This document shows positions 31,764 through 39,709 of a DNA stretch of 64,000 bases, in pieces. The first letter of the stretch is position 1, and every line of letters begins with the position of its first letter. Location: assembly GCA_900542145.1 (NCBI GenBank), contig UQMF01000003.1, forward strand, positions 62,001 to 126,000. The letters run 5' to 3'. This DNA is from an uncultured Oscillospiraceae bacterium. Its GTDB lineage: Bacteria > Bacillota > Clostridia > Oscillospirales > Ruminococcaceae. A program made the position numbers and the translations under genes. The notes beneath the pieces were generated by a model. That model saw only the letters and a list, made by a program, of their open reading frames with translations, searched no databases and was not told where the DNA came from.

Positions 31764-34337
31764 TTAGTTGTATTTTTCCTCGATTACCTTTCGAATTGCT
31801 TCCTCGACCTCGTTCACTTCCGCAAGGAATTCCGTTGCCGAAACCCGTATCGCACCGCTTCCCATAATGATTATCTGTTCCACGTTGTCGGAGGTCGCAA
31901 CGCGCACCCGGTGTCCTTTCCCGAGTTCGTGGGCGGTCTTTTCGATGTACATGTCTGCGGTTTCGGCTTCCTTGGTGTAAACAACGGTGATTCCGTGCTC
32001 CTTTTCAATCTCCCGGTGATTTCCCTTTACGCGATAGGCGTCGAACACGAGAATCAGATTGCATCTCCGGAATCCCTGGTAGTTGCATAGAATATTGATC
32101 AGCCGCGACCGGGCAAGTTCCAGATTCTCCTTTGCCAGCCGGTTGAGTTCCTCCCAGCCGAAGATTATGTTGTATCCGTCCACCAGCAGGTATTCCGGAC
32201 CTTTTGGCGGCAGCGGAAGCTTCGGAGTTTTCAGGGCGGGAGGGCGCTTTTCCGTCCGCATTGCGGAGCGCTCGTCGCGCTTTATTTTCCCGTAGGTGCG
32301 CTCGAATATCTCCATCAGTTCCTTGTCCGCAGCGACCCTCTGCTTGTAGGTGTTCACCATCTGCGGAGTTACGACCTGCTCCTTTTCCTCGCGGTCATTC
32401 TCTCCGAACCGCAGTCCGCTGTCCACATGCATTCGTGCCGGTGCCTCGTTCCACGGGACCAGCACTCCGGCGCCGTGGGAGCAGAACACGCTGTCCGCGG
32501 AATTCTCCGTGTCCGCGTCGCAGTCGTAGCCGATCTCCGCAATTACTTCATCTGCGTTGTGACATGGGCGGTATCCTCCGGGAATGCAGACGAGCCTGCC
32601 CTTTCCCCGGGTGTAGCTGTTCACTTCGCTCTGGTAGCCGCGAAGCTCCGAAACAGGGGCGCTTCCGGTGAATTCCGTTTCGCCGTCCGTGGAGTTCGGC
32701 GGCTGTAGTTCGCCACTCATGCGCTGCAAGTCGGTCATCGCACGCCCGGTGCACTCCTGAGGAACCGTAAGCGTGAAATCGTACCACGGCTCAAGAAGCA
32801 CGCTTTCGGTGGAGCGTAGTCCCTGCCGGACGGCTCGGTAAGTTGCCTGGCGGAAATCTCCGCCCTCGGTGTGCTTGATGTGCGCCTTTCCGGCAACGGC
32901 CGTGATTTTCATGTCGGTTATCGGCGACCCGGTAAGAACTCCGACATGCGTTTTTTCTTCAAGGTGCGTAAGAATAAGTCGCTGCCAGTTGATGTCGAGA
33001 TCGTCCTTGCGGCAGTCGGTAAAGAATTGCAGTCCGGAGCCGCGCTCTCCCGGCTCCAGCAGCAGGTGTACCTCCGCGTAGTGCCGCAGCGGTTCGTAGT
33101 GTCCCACGCCCTCGACCGGAGCCGCTATGGTTTCCTTGTAGGCTATGCTGCCCTGGTCGAACTGCACCTCCAGTCCGAACCTGTCCCGGATAACGCTGGT
33201 GAGCACCTCCAGCTGTATTTCGCCCATCAGCTGGACGTGAATCTCCTTGAGCTGCTCGTTCCACACGATACGCAGCATGGGATCCTCGTCGGACAGTTCG
33301 TGCAGTTTCGCGAGCGTGGACGGAATATCCGTCCCGTGGGGAAGCTGCATGCGGTAAGTCAGCACCGGCTCCAGCAGGGGAGCCGGGCAGCTGCTTTCGA
33401 AGCCCAGACCCTCTCCGGCGCTTCCGGCGGAAAGTCCGGTTACGGCGCAGAGAGTGCCGGCCGGGGCTTCGTCCACGGTCGTGAATTTCGCGCCGGAATA
33501 AATGCGTATCTGGTTGACCTTCTCCTGCTTTCCGCCGCATTCCAGCTGTGCTTTCACCTTCAGGGAGCCTCCGGTGATTTTCATGTGGGTAAGGCGGTTC
33601 CCCTGCTGGTCGGTGGTTATCTTATAAACTATCGCGCCGAATTCCGGAGAAGGCTCCGGCTGAACGGAGAATGTATTGATGACGTTCAGCAGTTCCTGTA
33701 TTCCGTTCAGTTTAAGTGCCGAGCCGAATATCACCGGGAACACCTCCCGGCGGCGTATCGCCCCGGGAATCATCTTCCCCGGTATTACGCCGTTCTCGAG
33801 GTACTCGTTCATCAGCTCCTCGGAGCATTCCGCAAGTTCCTCGTCGAGGTCGGATTTCTCGCGGCAGGCGTTGAAGTCGATACACCCCGGGGAAAGCTTC
33901 CGCTTCAGTTCATTGATATGGGAGCTCTCTTTCAGAAAGGAAATATCCATCTTGTTCACGAAGATGAACGTGGGAATATTGTAGCGTTTCAGCAGCCGCC
34001 AGAGTGTTTCCGTGTGGCTCTGGACTCCGTCCGTGCCGCTTATCACAAGTACTGCATAGTCCATCACACGCAGCGCACGCTCGGTTTCCGCAGAGAAATC
34101 CACATGTCCCGGTGTGTCCAGGAGCGTGATCTGGAAGCGTGCCGTTTCCAACACAGCCTGCTTTGAGAACACTGTAATACCCCTGCTTCGCTCAATTGGG
34201 TCTGTGTCAAGGAATGTATTTCCATGATCCACCCTTCCAAGTCTGCGGAGTTCCCCTGCGGTATAGAGCATAGCCTCCGAAAGCGTGGTCTTTCCGGAGT
34301 CTACATGGGCGGTCATTCCGATAACTAGCCGGTTCAT
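31764..34337 (-). CDS. TetM/EF-G-like ribosomal GTPase fused to YacP/Rae1-type NYN nuclease domain
   Basis: The protein has 857 residues. About 1-650 form a ribosome-protection (TetM/TetO-like) translational GTPase. G1 is AHVDSGKTT (10-18), G2 Thr55 in RGIT, G3 DTPGH (74-78), G4 NKMD (128-131), then EF-G domains II to V. About 715-857 match the YacP/Rae1 NYN domain, with the four expected acidic residues present: D720 in VDGYNI, D766 in VFDAYR, D795 in ETADMYIE and D817 in TSDNVE. Rae1 of Bacillus subtilis cuts mRNA in the ribosomal A site. The fusion would place that nuclease on a GTPase that binds the same site (inference). A basic linker (about 655-710) joins the parts. The start follows AAGGGAG. 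Confidence 0.9.
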   Translation of the reverse strand: MNRLVIGMTAHVDSGKTTLSEAMLYTAGELRRLGRVDHGNTFLDTDPIERSRGITVFSKQAVLETARFQITLLDTPGHVDFSAETERALRVMDYAVLVISGTDGVQSHTETLWRLLKRYNIPTFIFVNKMDISFLKESSHINELKRKLSPGCIDFNACREKSDLDEELAECSEELMNEYLENGVIPGKMIPGAIRRREVFPVIFGSALKLNGIQELLNVINTFSVQPEPSPEFGAIVYKITTDQQGNRLTHMKITGGSLKVKAQLECGGKQEKVNQIRIYSGAKFTTVDEAPAGTLCAVTGLSAGSAGEGLGFESSCPAPLLEPVLTYRMQLPHGTDIPSTLAKLHELSDEDPMLRIVWNEQLKEIHVQLMGEIQLEVLTSVIRDRFGLEVQFDQGSIAYKETIAAPVEGVGHYEPLRHYAEVHLLLEPGERGSGLQFFTDCRKDDLDINWQRLILTHLEEKTHVGVLTGSPITDMKITAVAGKAHIKHTEGGDFRQATYRAVRQGLRSTESVLLEPWYDFTLTVPQECTGRAMTDLQRMSGELQPPNSTDGETEFTGSAPVSELRGYQSEVNSYTRGKGRLVCIPGGYRPCHNADEVIAEIGYDCDADTENSADSVFCSHGAGVLVPWNEAPARMHVDSGLRFGENDREEKEQVVTPQMVNTYKQRVAADKELMEIFERTYGKIKRDERSAMRTEKRPPALKTPKLPLPPKGPEYLLVDGYNIIFGWEELNRLAKENLELARSRLINILCNYQGFRRCNLILVFDAYRVKGNHREIEKEHGITVVYTKEAETADMYIEKTAHELGKGHRVRVATSDNVEQIIIMGSGAIRVSATEFLAEVNEVEEAIRKVIEEKYN

Positions 34338-34356
34338 AAAACGTCTCCCTTACAGA

Positions 34357-34384
34357 AAAATGCGCCGCATTGCCGTGCGGCGCA
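34357..34384 (-). terminator. Terminator after the AcpS-like gene
   Basis: Perfect arms TGCGCCGCA (34361-34369) and TGCGGCGCA (34376-34384). On the - strand they are followed by TTTTT. No clear promoter was found for the GTPase gene that starts 19 bases further on. Confidence 0.85.
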
Positions 34385-34388
34385 GATG

Positions 34389-34769
34389 TTATTCTCTGTT
34401 GATTATTACTGTTGCTGTGGCGTAGTCCTTGCAGTGGGCAACGGAGAGGTTGAACACATAATGTTCGCGCTCCTCAAGCATTTTAGCCCTTCCTGTCGTG
34501 ATGATGAAAGGGGAACCCAGTCTGTCCCTCAGCACCGTTATGTCCTGGGGGCGGACTATCCGGAAGCCTGTCCCTATTGCCTTGGCAAACGCGATCTTGG
34601 TGCAGTAGTTTTCGGCGATCAGTTCCGTGGAAAGTTTGTGTGCGACGAGATCTCTTATCTCATCTGCGGAGAAATATTTCGCGAGGAATTTCGGATTTCG
34701 TGAAGCTTTGCGGATCCTTTTCATTTCTATGATGCTGGTACCCACTCGGATAAATAAGTTGACTGACAT
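34389..34769 (-). CDS. AcpS-like protein lacking both Mg2+ ligands
   Basis: The protein has 126 residues, the normal AcpS length. The fold is recognisable from VGTSIIEMKRIRK at the start, YFSADEIRDL, KIAFAKAIGTGF and LSVAHCKDYATATVII at the end. Holo-ACP synthase moves phosphopantetheine from CoA to acyl carrier protein using Mg2+ held by an Asp and a Glu. Here the Asp of GTD is Ser12 and the Glu of KEAF is Ile59. Both positions were checked in the DNA. Either catalysis differs or this is a non-catalytic paralogue. It is upstream of a terminator and follows the DUF6106-like gene by 18 bases. Confidence 0.75.
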   Translation of the reverse strand: MSVNLFIRVGTSIIEMKRIRKASRNPKFLAKYFSADEIRDLVAHKLSTELIAENYCTKIAFAKAIGTGFRIVRPQDITVLRDRLGSPFIITTGRAKMLEEREHYVFNLSVAHCKDYATATVIINRE

Positions 34770-34787
34770 TAATAAGCATCTCCGTTA

Positions 34788-35306
34788 TCAGATGTTGTTT
34801 GAAGTCCTCAGCTTAACTCTGAGGGTGTTGGGGATCTCCTGCATTATTGATTCGCGGAGTCTTTCGTTGGGGTTGAAGATGATCTTCACCCGGCCGTAGT
34901 CGTTATGTGTAACAACGAGATAATAAGCGTCCTTGTCAACGCCAGTGTAGGCATGAACGGTGGCGTCGGCCTGCGCTTCGTTATCGGGCGTATATCTGCC
35001 GAAATCCTCGGCGCGCTTGAAATCAACCGTGATCATGCGCTTGCGCTTGCGTCTGCCGATGATCTTGTCGATGTCCATTTCATTATTGGTGATGATGTAT
35101 TCGTATTCAATGCCGAAGCTTCCCAGCAGCCAGATAGCGCCTGCGAGAACTCCGACAGCAAAGATCACCATCGTGAACATGCCCATCATTGCAAGATACA
35201 TAAAAAAGGACGCAATGATCAGTGCGCCAACTGAGATCAGTACTTTCTTTGCGGTGTCTGCGCCGGTCTTTTTTTTCTGTACCAGCTGTTCAGCGATATT
35301 ATCCAT
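34788..35306 (-). CDS. DUF6106-like membrane protein
   Basis: The protein has 172 residues. Two adjacent membrane helices (about 22-43 and 45-66) are followed by a cytoplasmic beta-rich domain with EYEYIITNNEMDIDKIIGRR and KRMITVDFKRAEDFGRY, a pattern like small PH-like domains. It resembles the DUF6106 family of Oscillospiraceae; the function is unknown. First gene of a transcript that continues into the AcpS-like gene. Confidence 0.65.
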   Translation of the reverse strand: MDNIAEQLVQKKKTGADTAKKVLISVGALIIASFFMYLAMMGMFTMVIFAVGVLAGAIWLLGSFGIEYEYIITNNEMDIDKIIGRRKRKRMITVDFKRAEDFGRYTPDNEAQADATVHAYTGVDKDAYYLVVTHNDYGRVKIIFNPNERLRESIMQEIPNTLRVKLRTSNNI

Positions 35307-35365
35307 TTGTGCTCCTTATGGTCTTATTTGGTCAGCATAGCCGACTATGCTTAATTTATAAAAAG

Positions 35366-35394
35366 ATTATACCACAAATGCTCTAAAAAATCAA
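35366..35394 (-). promoter_or_regulatory. Promoter for the DUF6106-like/AcpS-like operon
   Basis: On the - strand: TTGATT (35389-35394), 17-base spacer, TATAAT (35366-35371). The leader contains a GCATAG/CTATGC hairpin (35335-35350). Confidence 0.8.
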
Positions 35395-35476
35395 TAGGCT
35401 TTTTATACATTTCGCATAATTTTCACCTGGATTGTGAGAAGTATTTTATAATCGGAAAAAAATTTCGGGATATGTG

Positions 35477-35505
35477 TTGCAATTCCCATAGATTTTTGAT
35501 ATAAT
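35477..35505 (+). promoter_or_regulatory. Promoter for proBA
   Basis: TTGCAA (35477-35482), 17-base spacer, TATAAT (35500-35505). No T-box or other riboswitch was seen in the ~65-base leader. Confidence 0.78.
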
Positions 35506-35577
35506 ATAACATGTACGTTTATAATCAGGTGGAGTATGCGCTGATTGACGTGATTTTCACCGGAAAGAGGACGCCTC

Positions 35578-36363
35578 ATGAAGGAACTTGAAAACAAAAA
35601 GAGAATAGTAATCAAGGTGGGAAGTTCGACACTCGCCTATTACACAGGACATCTTAATATAAGAAAGTGCCAGCACCTTATAGAGGTCATGTCGGATATC
35701 AAGAACTCCGGCAGGGAAGTGATATTCGTCACTTCGGGCGCGCAGGGCGTTGGCGCGGCGCAGGCAGGACTGCCGTGCAAGCCGACAGACATGCCGGGAA
35801 AGCAGGCGTGCGCGGCAATCGGTCAGTCGGAACTGATGACTTTCTACAGCGAAACTTTCGGCAAATTCAATCACACTGTGGCGCAGCTGCTGCTGACCCG
35901 CGACGTTATATCCAACAAGGAGCGTAAGACCAACGTAATCAATACGTTCAACCGCCTGTTTGAGATGGGAGTTATCCCGATAATCAACGCGAACGACGCC
36001 ATCTCCATCAAGCAGCTGGATTTCGACGAGAACGACACGCTGTCCGCGATCGTGGCTTCCCTCTGCGACGCCGATCTGCTGATCATGCTCACCGACGTTG
36101 ACGGACTGTACGACGGCGACCCCAAGAATCCGGATTCGAAGCTTATCCCCGTTGTGGAGAAGATAACCCCGGAGATAATCTCAGCCGCCCAGGGCGCCGG
36201 AAGCGCGCTTGGAACCGGTGGAATGCTAACCAAGATCGAGGCGGCGCAGATAGCCACCGAAGCCGGAATCGACACCGTGATAATCGGAAACCAGAATCCG
36301 GATACGCTCTACGAGCTTTTCGAGGGCGAACCGGTATGTACATATTTCAAGGCGATAAGATAA
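35578..36363 (+). CDS. proB: Glutamate 5-kinase
   Basis: The 261-residue amino-acid-kinase-fold protein has VIKVGSSTL (nucleotide site), FVTSGAQGVG, PIINANDAIS, DTLSAIVASLCDADLLIMLTD and GTGGMLTKIEAA. It phosphorylates glutamate in the first step of proline synthesis. The C-terminal PUA domain of the Escherichia coli enzyme is absent, as in many shorter bacterial forms. It is followed 13 bases later by proA. Confidence 0.95.
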   Translation: MKELENKKRIVIKVGSSTLAYYTGHLNIRKCQHLIEVMSDIKNSGREVIFVTSGAQGVGAAQAGLPCKPTDMPGKQACAAIGQSELMTFYSETFGKFNHTVAQLLLTRDVISNKERKTNVINTFNRLFEMGVIPIINANDAISIKQLDFDENDTLSAIVASLCDADLLIMLTDVDGLYDGDPKNPDSKLIPVVEKITPEIISAAQGAGSALGTGGMLTKIEAAQIATEAGIDTVIIGNQNPDTLYELFEGEPVCTYFKAIR

Positions 36364-36376
36364 TGCGAGGTATATT

Positions 36377-37621
36377 ATGGAATACATTGAACAGCTTGGC
36401 GTGAACGCAAAGGCTGCGGAGCCGCTGGTATCCTCCATGGGCACCAACGAGAAGAACCGGGCGCTTGCCGCAATCTCCGAAGCTCTGCGTACCCACGTTA
36501 CAGAGATAATCGGCGCAAATCAGCTGGATATTGAGAACGCGCGCAAGAACGGAATGAGCGAGGCGATGATAGACCGCCTGACCCTTACTGAAGCGCGTAT
36601 TGAAGGCATGGCGGAGGGCGTTGACAAGGTGATTTCCCTGCCGGACCCCATCGGCGCTGTCATCGGCGGAAGCGACCTTCCCAACGGACTCCACGTCATC
36701 AAGAAGCGCGTTCCCATCGGAACCATCGGGATCATATTTGAGTCGCGCCCGAATGTCACGGTGGACGCCGCTGCGCTCTGCTTCAAGGCAGGCAATGCAG
36801 TGATACTTCGTGGCGGAAGCGACGCGATCAACTCCAACAAGGCACTTGTCGACTTCATGCGCACCGCTCTCGAAAGCGCAGGCGCTGACCGGAATTCTAT
36901 CCAGCTGGTGGAGGACACCTCACGCGAAGTAGCAAACGCGATGATGAAGCTGAATAAGTACATCGACCTGCTTATTCCGCGCGGCGGCGGCGGACTTATC
37001 CGCGCTGTCATAAATAATGCTACTGTCCCGGTTATCCAGACCGGAGAGGGCAACTGCCACGTTTATGTTGACGAGAGCGCCGACATTGACATGGCGGTGA
37101 ATATCATCGACAATGCCAAGACTCAGCGTCCGTCCGTGTGCAATGCTATCGAGAATATCCTTGTGCATGAGAAGGCTGCTCCTGCGCTGTTCAGGAAGCT
37201 TGACGAGCGGTGGCAGGGTAAGGTCGCGATTCGCGGCGACGAGGAAACCGCAAAGCTTGTCAAGGTCGAGAAGATCGCGGACGACACGGATTACGCGACG
37301 GAGTTCCTGGACTACCGCCTTTCCTCCAAAGTCGTTAAGGACGTTGACGAGGCAATCGCCCACATCAACCGCTTCGGAACCAAGCACAGCGAGTGTATCG
37401 TCACCGAGAATATCCACAACGCGGAGAAGTTCCAGCAGATGATCGACGCTGCGGCGGTGTATGTAAACGCAAGCACGCGCTTCACCGACGGATTTGAATT
37501 CGGACTTGGCGCTGAAATAGGAATTTCCACCCAGAAGCTTCATGCGCGCGGCCCTATGGGACTTGAAGCGCTCACCACCTATAAGTACCTTATAAATGGC
37601 AACGGACAGGTGCGCAAATAA
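36377..37621 (+). CDS. proA: Gamma-glutamyl phosphate reductase
   Basis: The 414-residue aldehyde-dehydrogenase-fold protein has VPIGTIGIIFESRPNVTVDA, ILRGGSDAINSN, PRGGGGLI, the catalytic Cys in QRPSVCNAIE and STRFTDGFEFGLGAEIGIST. It makes glutamate semialdehyde from the ProB product, so the pair supplies proline. Second gene of the operon, full length. Confidence 0.96.
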   Translation: MEYIEQLGVNAKAAEPLVSSMGTNEKNRALAAISEALRTHVTEIIGANQLDIENARKNGMSEAMIDRLTLTEARIEGMAEGVDKVISLPDPIGAVIGGSDLPNGLHVIKKRVPIGTIGIIFESRPNVTVDAAALCFKAGNAVILRGGSDAINSNKALVDFMRTALESAGADRNSIQLVEDTSREVANAMMKLNKYIDLLIPRGGGGLIRAVINNATVPVIQTGEGNCHVYVDESADIDMAVNIIDNAKTQRPSVCNAIENILVHEKAAPALFRKLDERWQGKVAIRGDEETAKLVKVEKIADDTDYATEFLDYRLSSKVVKDVDEAIAHINRFGTKHSECIVTENIHNAEKFQQMIDAAAVYVNASTRFTDGFEFGLGAEIGISTQKLHARGPMGLEALTTYKYLINGNGQVRK

Positions 37622-37632
37622 GGAAGTGTATT

Positions 37633-38484
37633 ATGGCAAAAAAGAAAAAAAATAACGCCCCGGCTCCTGCAAAGCCGGTCGCTCCGGCGGTCGAGGACAA
37701 GGGCGAAAAGGTGATCGACCAGCTTTTCGGAAGGCTCGATCAGGAACCGGATATCGAGAGCGATATAGCGGAAATGGGTAATTCCGACGTTGAAGCGGAA
37801 TCCCCCGAGAAGCCCAGAAAGAGCCGTTTCTTCTTCGGATTCGCGGTGTTCGTTATTATAATGGCGGTGATCGGCTGTATTTCTACTGTGAGATTCGTTG
37901 CCGGAGTCACAGGGAGCCTGCTGGACAATACCTCGCTCAAAAACGAGTTCGCGGAGTTCATCTTCCCGGTAGTTGTGAATGATATCGCGCCCTTTGAAAG
38001 CGCGGACGAGATACCGGATTCCTCCAAGATCTCCTGCGCTATCTGGAATATCCTGCTGAATTCCGATACGTCTGCGTACGAGGGCGGCAACATGGGTCTT
38101 ACTATCCCGGAATACGACGTTAGCGCCTCCTGCCGTGAGCTTTTCGGAAGCTCCGTTACATTGCAGCACCAGACCGTGGGCACAGCGGAAATGCGGTTCA
38201 CCTATGATGAGAACAGCCACACCTACACCGCGAACAAGAATATCCGCTACCTGACCTATTCTCCGAAGCTGATCAGCATCAGCAAGAGCAGCGATGTATA
38301 CACGGTGGTTGTCGGGTATCTCCCTCCGACTGTCGCAGCGGTAGCCGGCGTCAGCGGCTTAAGCGCCCAGCCCGAGAAGTACATGGAGTACACCATCAGC
38401 CGCTTTGACGGCAAGGACACCCTGCTGTCAGTACGATTCAGCGATTACCAGCCCCAGACCGAGGAAGCAGGCGTCCGTGAATAA
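37633..38484 (+). CDS. Single-pass membrane protein of unknown function
   Basis: The protein has 283 residues. A basic/Pro-rich and then acidic cytoplasmic tail (about 1-62) is followed by one membrane helix (about 66-90) and an outside domain of ~190 residues, predominantly beta strands in the second half (MRFTYDENSHTYTANKNI, DVYTVVVGYL). No catalytic motif was recognised. It is 11 bases after proA and has its own good ribosome site, so it belongs to the proBA transcript. No link with proline synthesis can be shown. Confidence 0.65.
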   Translation: MAKKKKNNAPAPAKPVAPAVEDKGEKVIDQLFGRLDQEPDIESDIAEMGNSDVEAESPEKPRKSRFFFGFAVFVIIMAVIGCISTVRFVAGVTGSLLDNTSLKNEFAEFIFPVVVNDIAPFESADEIPDSSKISCAIWNILLNSDTSAYEGGNMGLTIPEYDVSASCRELFGSSVTLQHQTVGTAEMRFTYDENSHTYTANKNIRYLTYSPKLISISKSSDVYTVVVGYLPPTVAAVAGVSGLSAQPEKYMEYTISRFDGKDTLLSVRFSDYQPQTEEAGVRE

Positions 38485-38496
38485 TTTCTATGGGGC

Positions 38497-38525
38497 TTGA
38501 AATTTATCGCATTGTATGCTATAAT
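38497..38525 (+). promoter_or_regulatory. Promoter for pheST
   Basis: TTGAAA (38497-38502), 17-base spacer, TATAAT (38520-38525). The leader (38532-38658) holds a CTGCCG/CGGCAG hairpin and a GGCAG/CTGCC hairpin but no T-box core. Confidence 0.8.
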
Positions 38526-38658
38526 ATAATGTGGCTTGTTATTCAGGTATAAAAACTGCCGCAGGGCAGATACGGCAGCCGGATATGGCTGTATATAATG
38601 GCAGCGCGGAACTGCACTGCCGATTATTCCGAACATATGGAAGGATTGATCAATACTC

Positions 38659-39681
38659 ATGATGAAAGAACAGTTACAGGCGATCAGAGAGGAAGCGCTG
38701 AAGGCAGTCAAGGACAGCGCTGACATGAAGGAGATCGACGCGCTCCGCGTTAAATTCCTCGGCAAGAAGGGCGAGCTTACTGCCATCTTAAAGCAGATGG
38801 GCGGACTTTCCGCAGAGGAGCGTCCTGTCATCGGACAGCTTGCAAACGATATCCGCAGTGATATTGAGAATGCAGTAAAGGAAAAGACCGGCAGCCTCAA
38901 GGCGGCACTCACCGATCTGCGCTTAAAGACAGAAACAGTTGATGTAACTATGCCCGGCAAGCGTAAGATAATAGCAAAGCGTCACCCGATGAACATAGTG
39001 CTGGACGATCTCAAGTCCATATTCCTCGGCATGGGTTATACCGTTGTTGACGGTCCTGAAGTTGAACTTGCTAAATACTGCTTTGACATGCTTCTAACCT
39101 ATGATGGACACCCCGCAAGAGATCCTAACGATACATTTTACATCAACGACGATGTTCTGCTGAGAACCCAGACTTCTTCCGTTCAGATCAGAACGATGCT
39201 CAAGCAGAAGCCACCTATTGCCATAATCAGCCCTGGCCGCGTTTACAGACGCGACGAGGTAGACGGCACACATTCCCCGATATTCCACCAGTGCGAGGGA
39301 CTTGTTATCGACAAGAAGATCACATTTGCCGACCTCAAGGGAACCCTTGACACATTCGCAAAGAAGCTTTACGGCGAGGGAATGAAGCTGAAATTCAGAC
39401 CGCACCATTTCCCGTACACCGAGCCGAGCTGCGAGATTGACTTCCAGTGCTTCCGCTGTGGAGGAAAGGGCTGTCCGCTTTGCAAGGGCGAGGGCTGGAT
39501 TGAGATCCTGGGTGCCGGCGTAGTCCGCCCGGAGGTACTCGAGAACTGCGGTATAGACCCCGAGGAATACAGCGGCTTCGCATTCGGCATCGGCATTGAG
39601 CGTATAACCATGCTCCGCTACGAGATCGAGGACATGCGCCTGCTTTATGAGAACAACATGAAGTTCCTGGAGCAGTTCTGA
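38659..39681 (+). CDS. pheS: Phenylalanine-tRNA ligase alpha subunit
   Basis: The protein has 340 residues. It has an N-terminal coiled coil (about 1-90), then class II synthetase motifs: HPMNIVLDDLKSIFLGMGYTV, motif 2 around RVYRRDEVDGTHSPIFHQCEG, and motif 3 FGIGIERITMLRY. A Cys-rich FRCGGKGCPLCKGEGW insertion, typical of bacterial PheS, is present. It forms the alpha2-beta2 enzyme with PheT, encoded 28 bases downstream. Confidence 0.97.
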   Translation: MMKEQLQAIREEALKAVKDSADMKEIDALRVKFLGKKGELTAILKQMGGLSAEERPVIGQLANDIRSDIENAVKEKTGSLKAALTDLRLKTETVDVTMPGKRKIIAKRHPMNIVLDDLKSIFLGMGYTVVDGPEVELAKYCFDMLLTYDGHPARDPNDTFYINDDVLLRTQTSSVQIRTMLKQKPPIAIISPGRVYRRDEVDGTHSPIFHQCEGLVIDKKITFADLKGTLDTFAKKLYGEGMKLKFRPHHFPYTEPSCEIDFQCFRCGGKGCPLCKGEGWIEILGAGVVRPEVLENCGIDPEEYSGFAFGIGIERITMLRYEIEDMRLLYENNMKFLEQF

Positions 39682-39709
39682 TTAAAAATAAGTTAAGGAG
39701 AATATAAAA

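Noticed and set aside
31764..34337. Tetracycline resistance gene tet(M)/tet(W)
   Set aside because: The GTPase domain is TetM-like, but the protein is ~220 residues longer with a nuclease domain, lies among chromosomal housekeeping genes and has no mobile-element context or known tet leader peptide.
38526..38658. T-box riboswitch ahead of pheS
   Set aside because: Hairpins are present, but the T-box core sequence and an AGGGTGG-type stretch followed by a terminator/antiterminator pair are absent.
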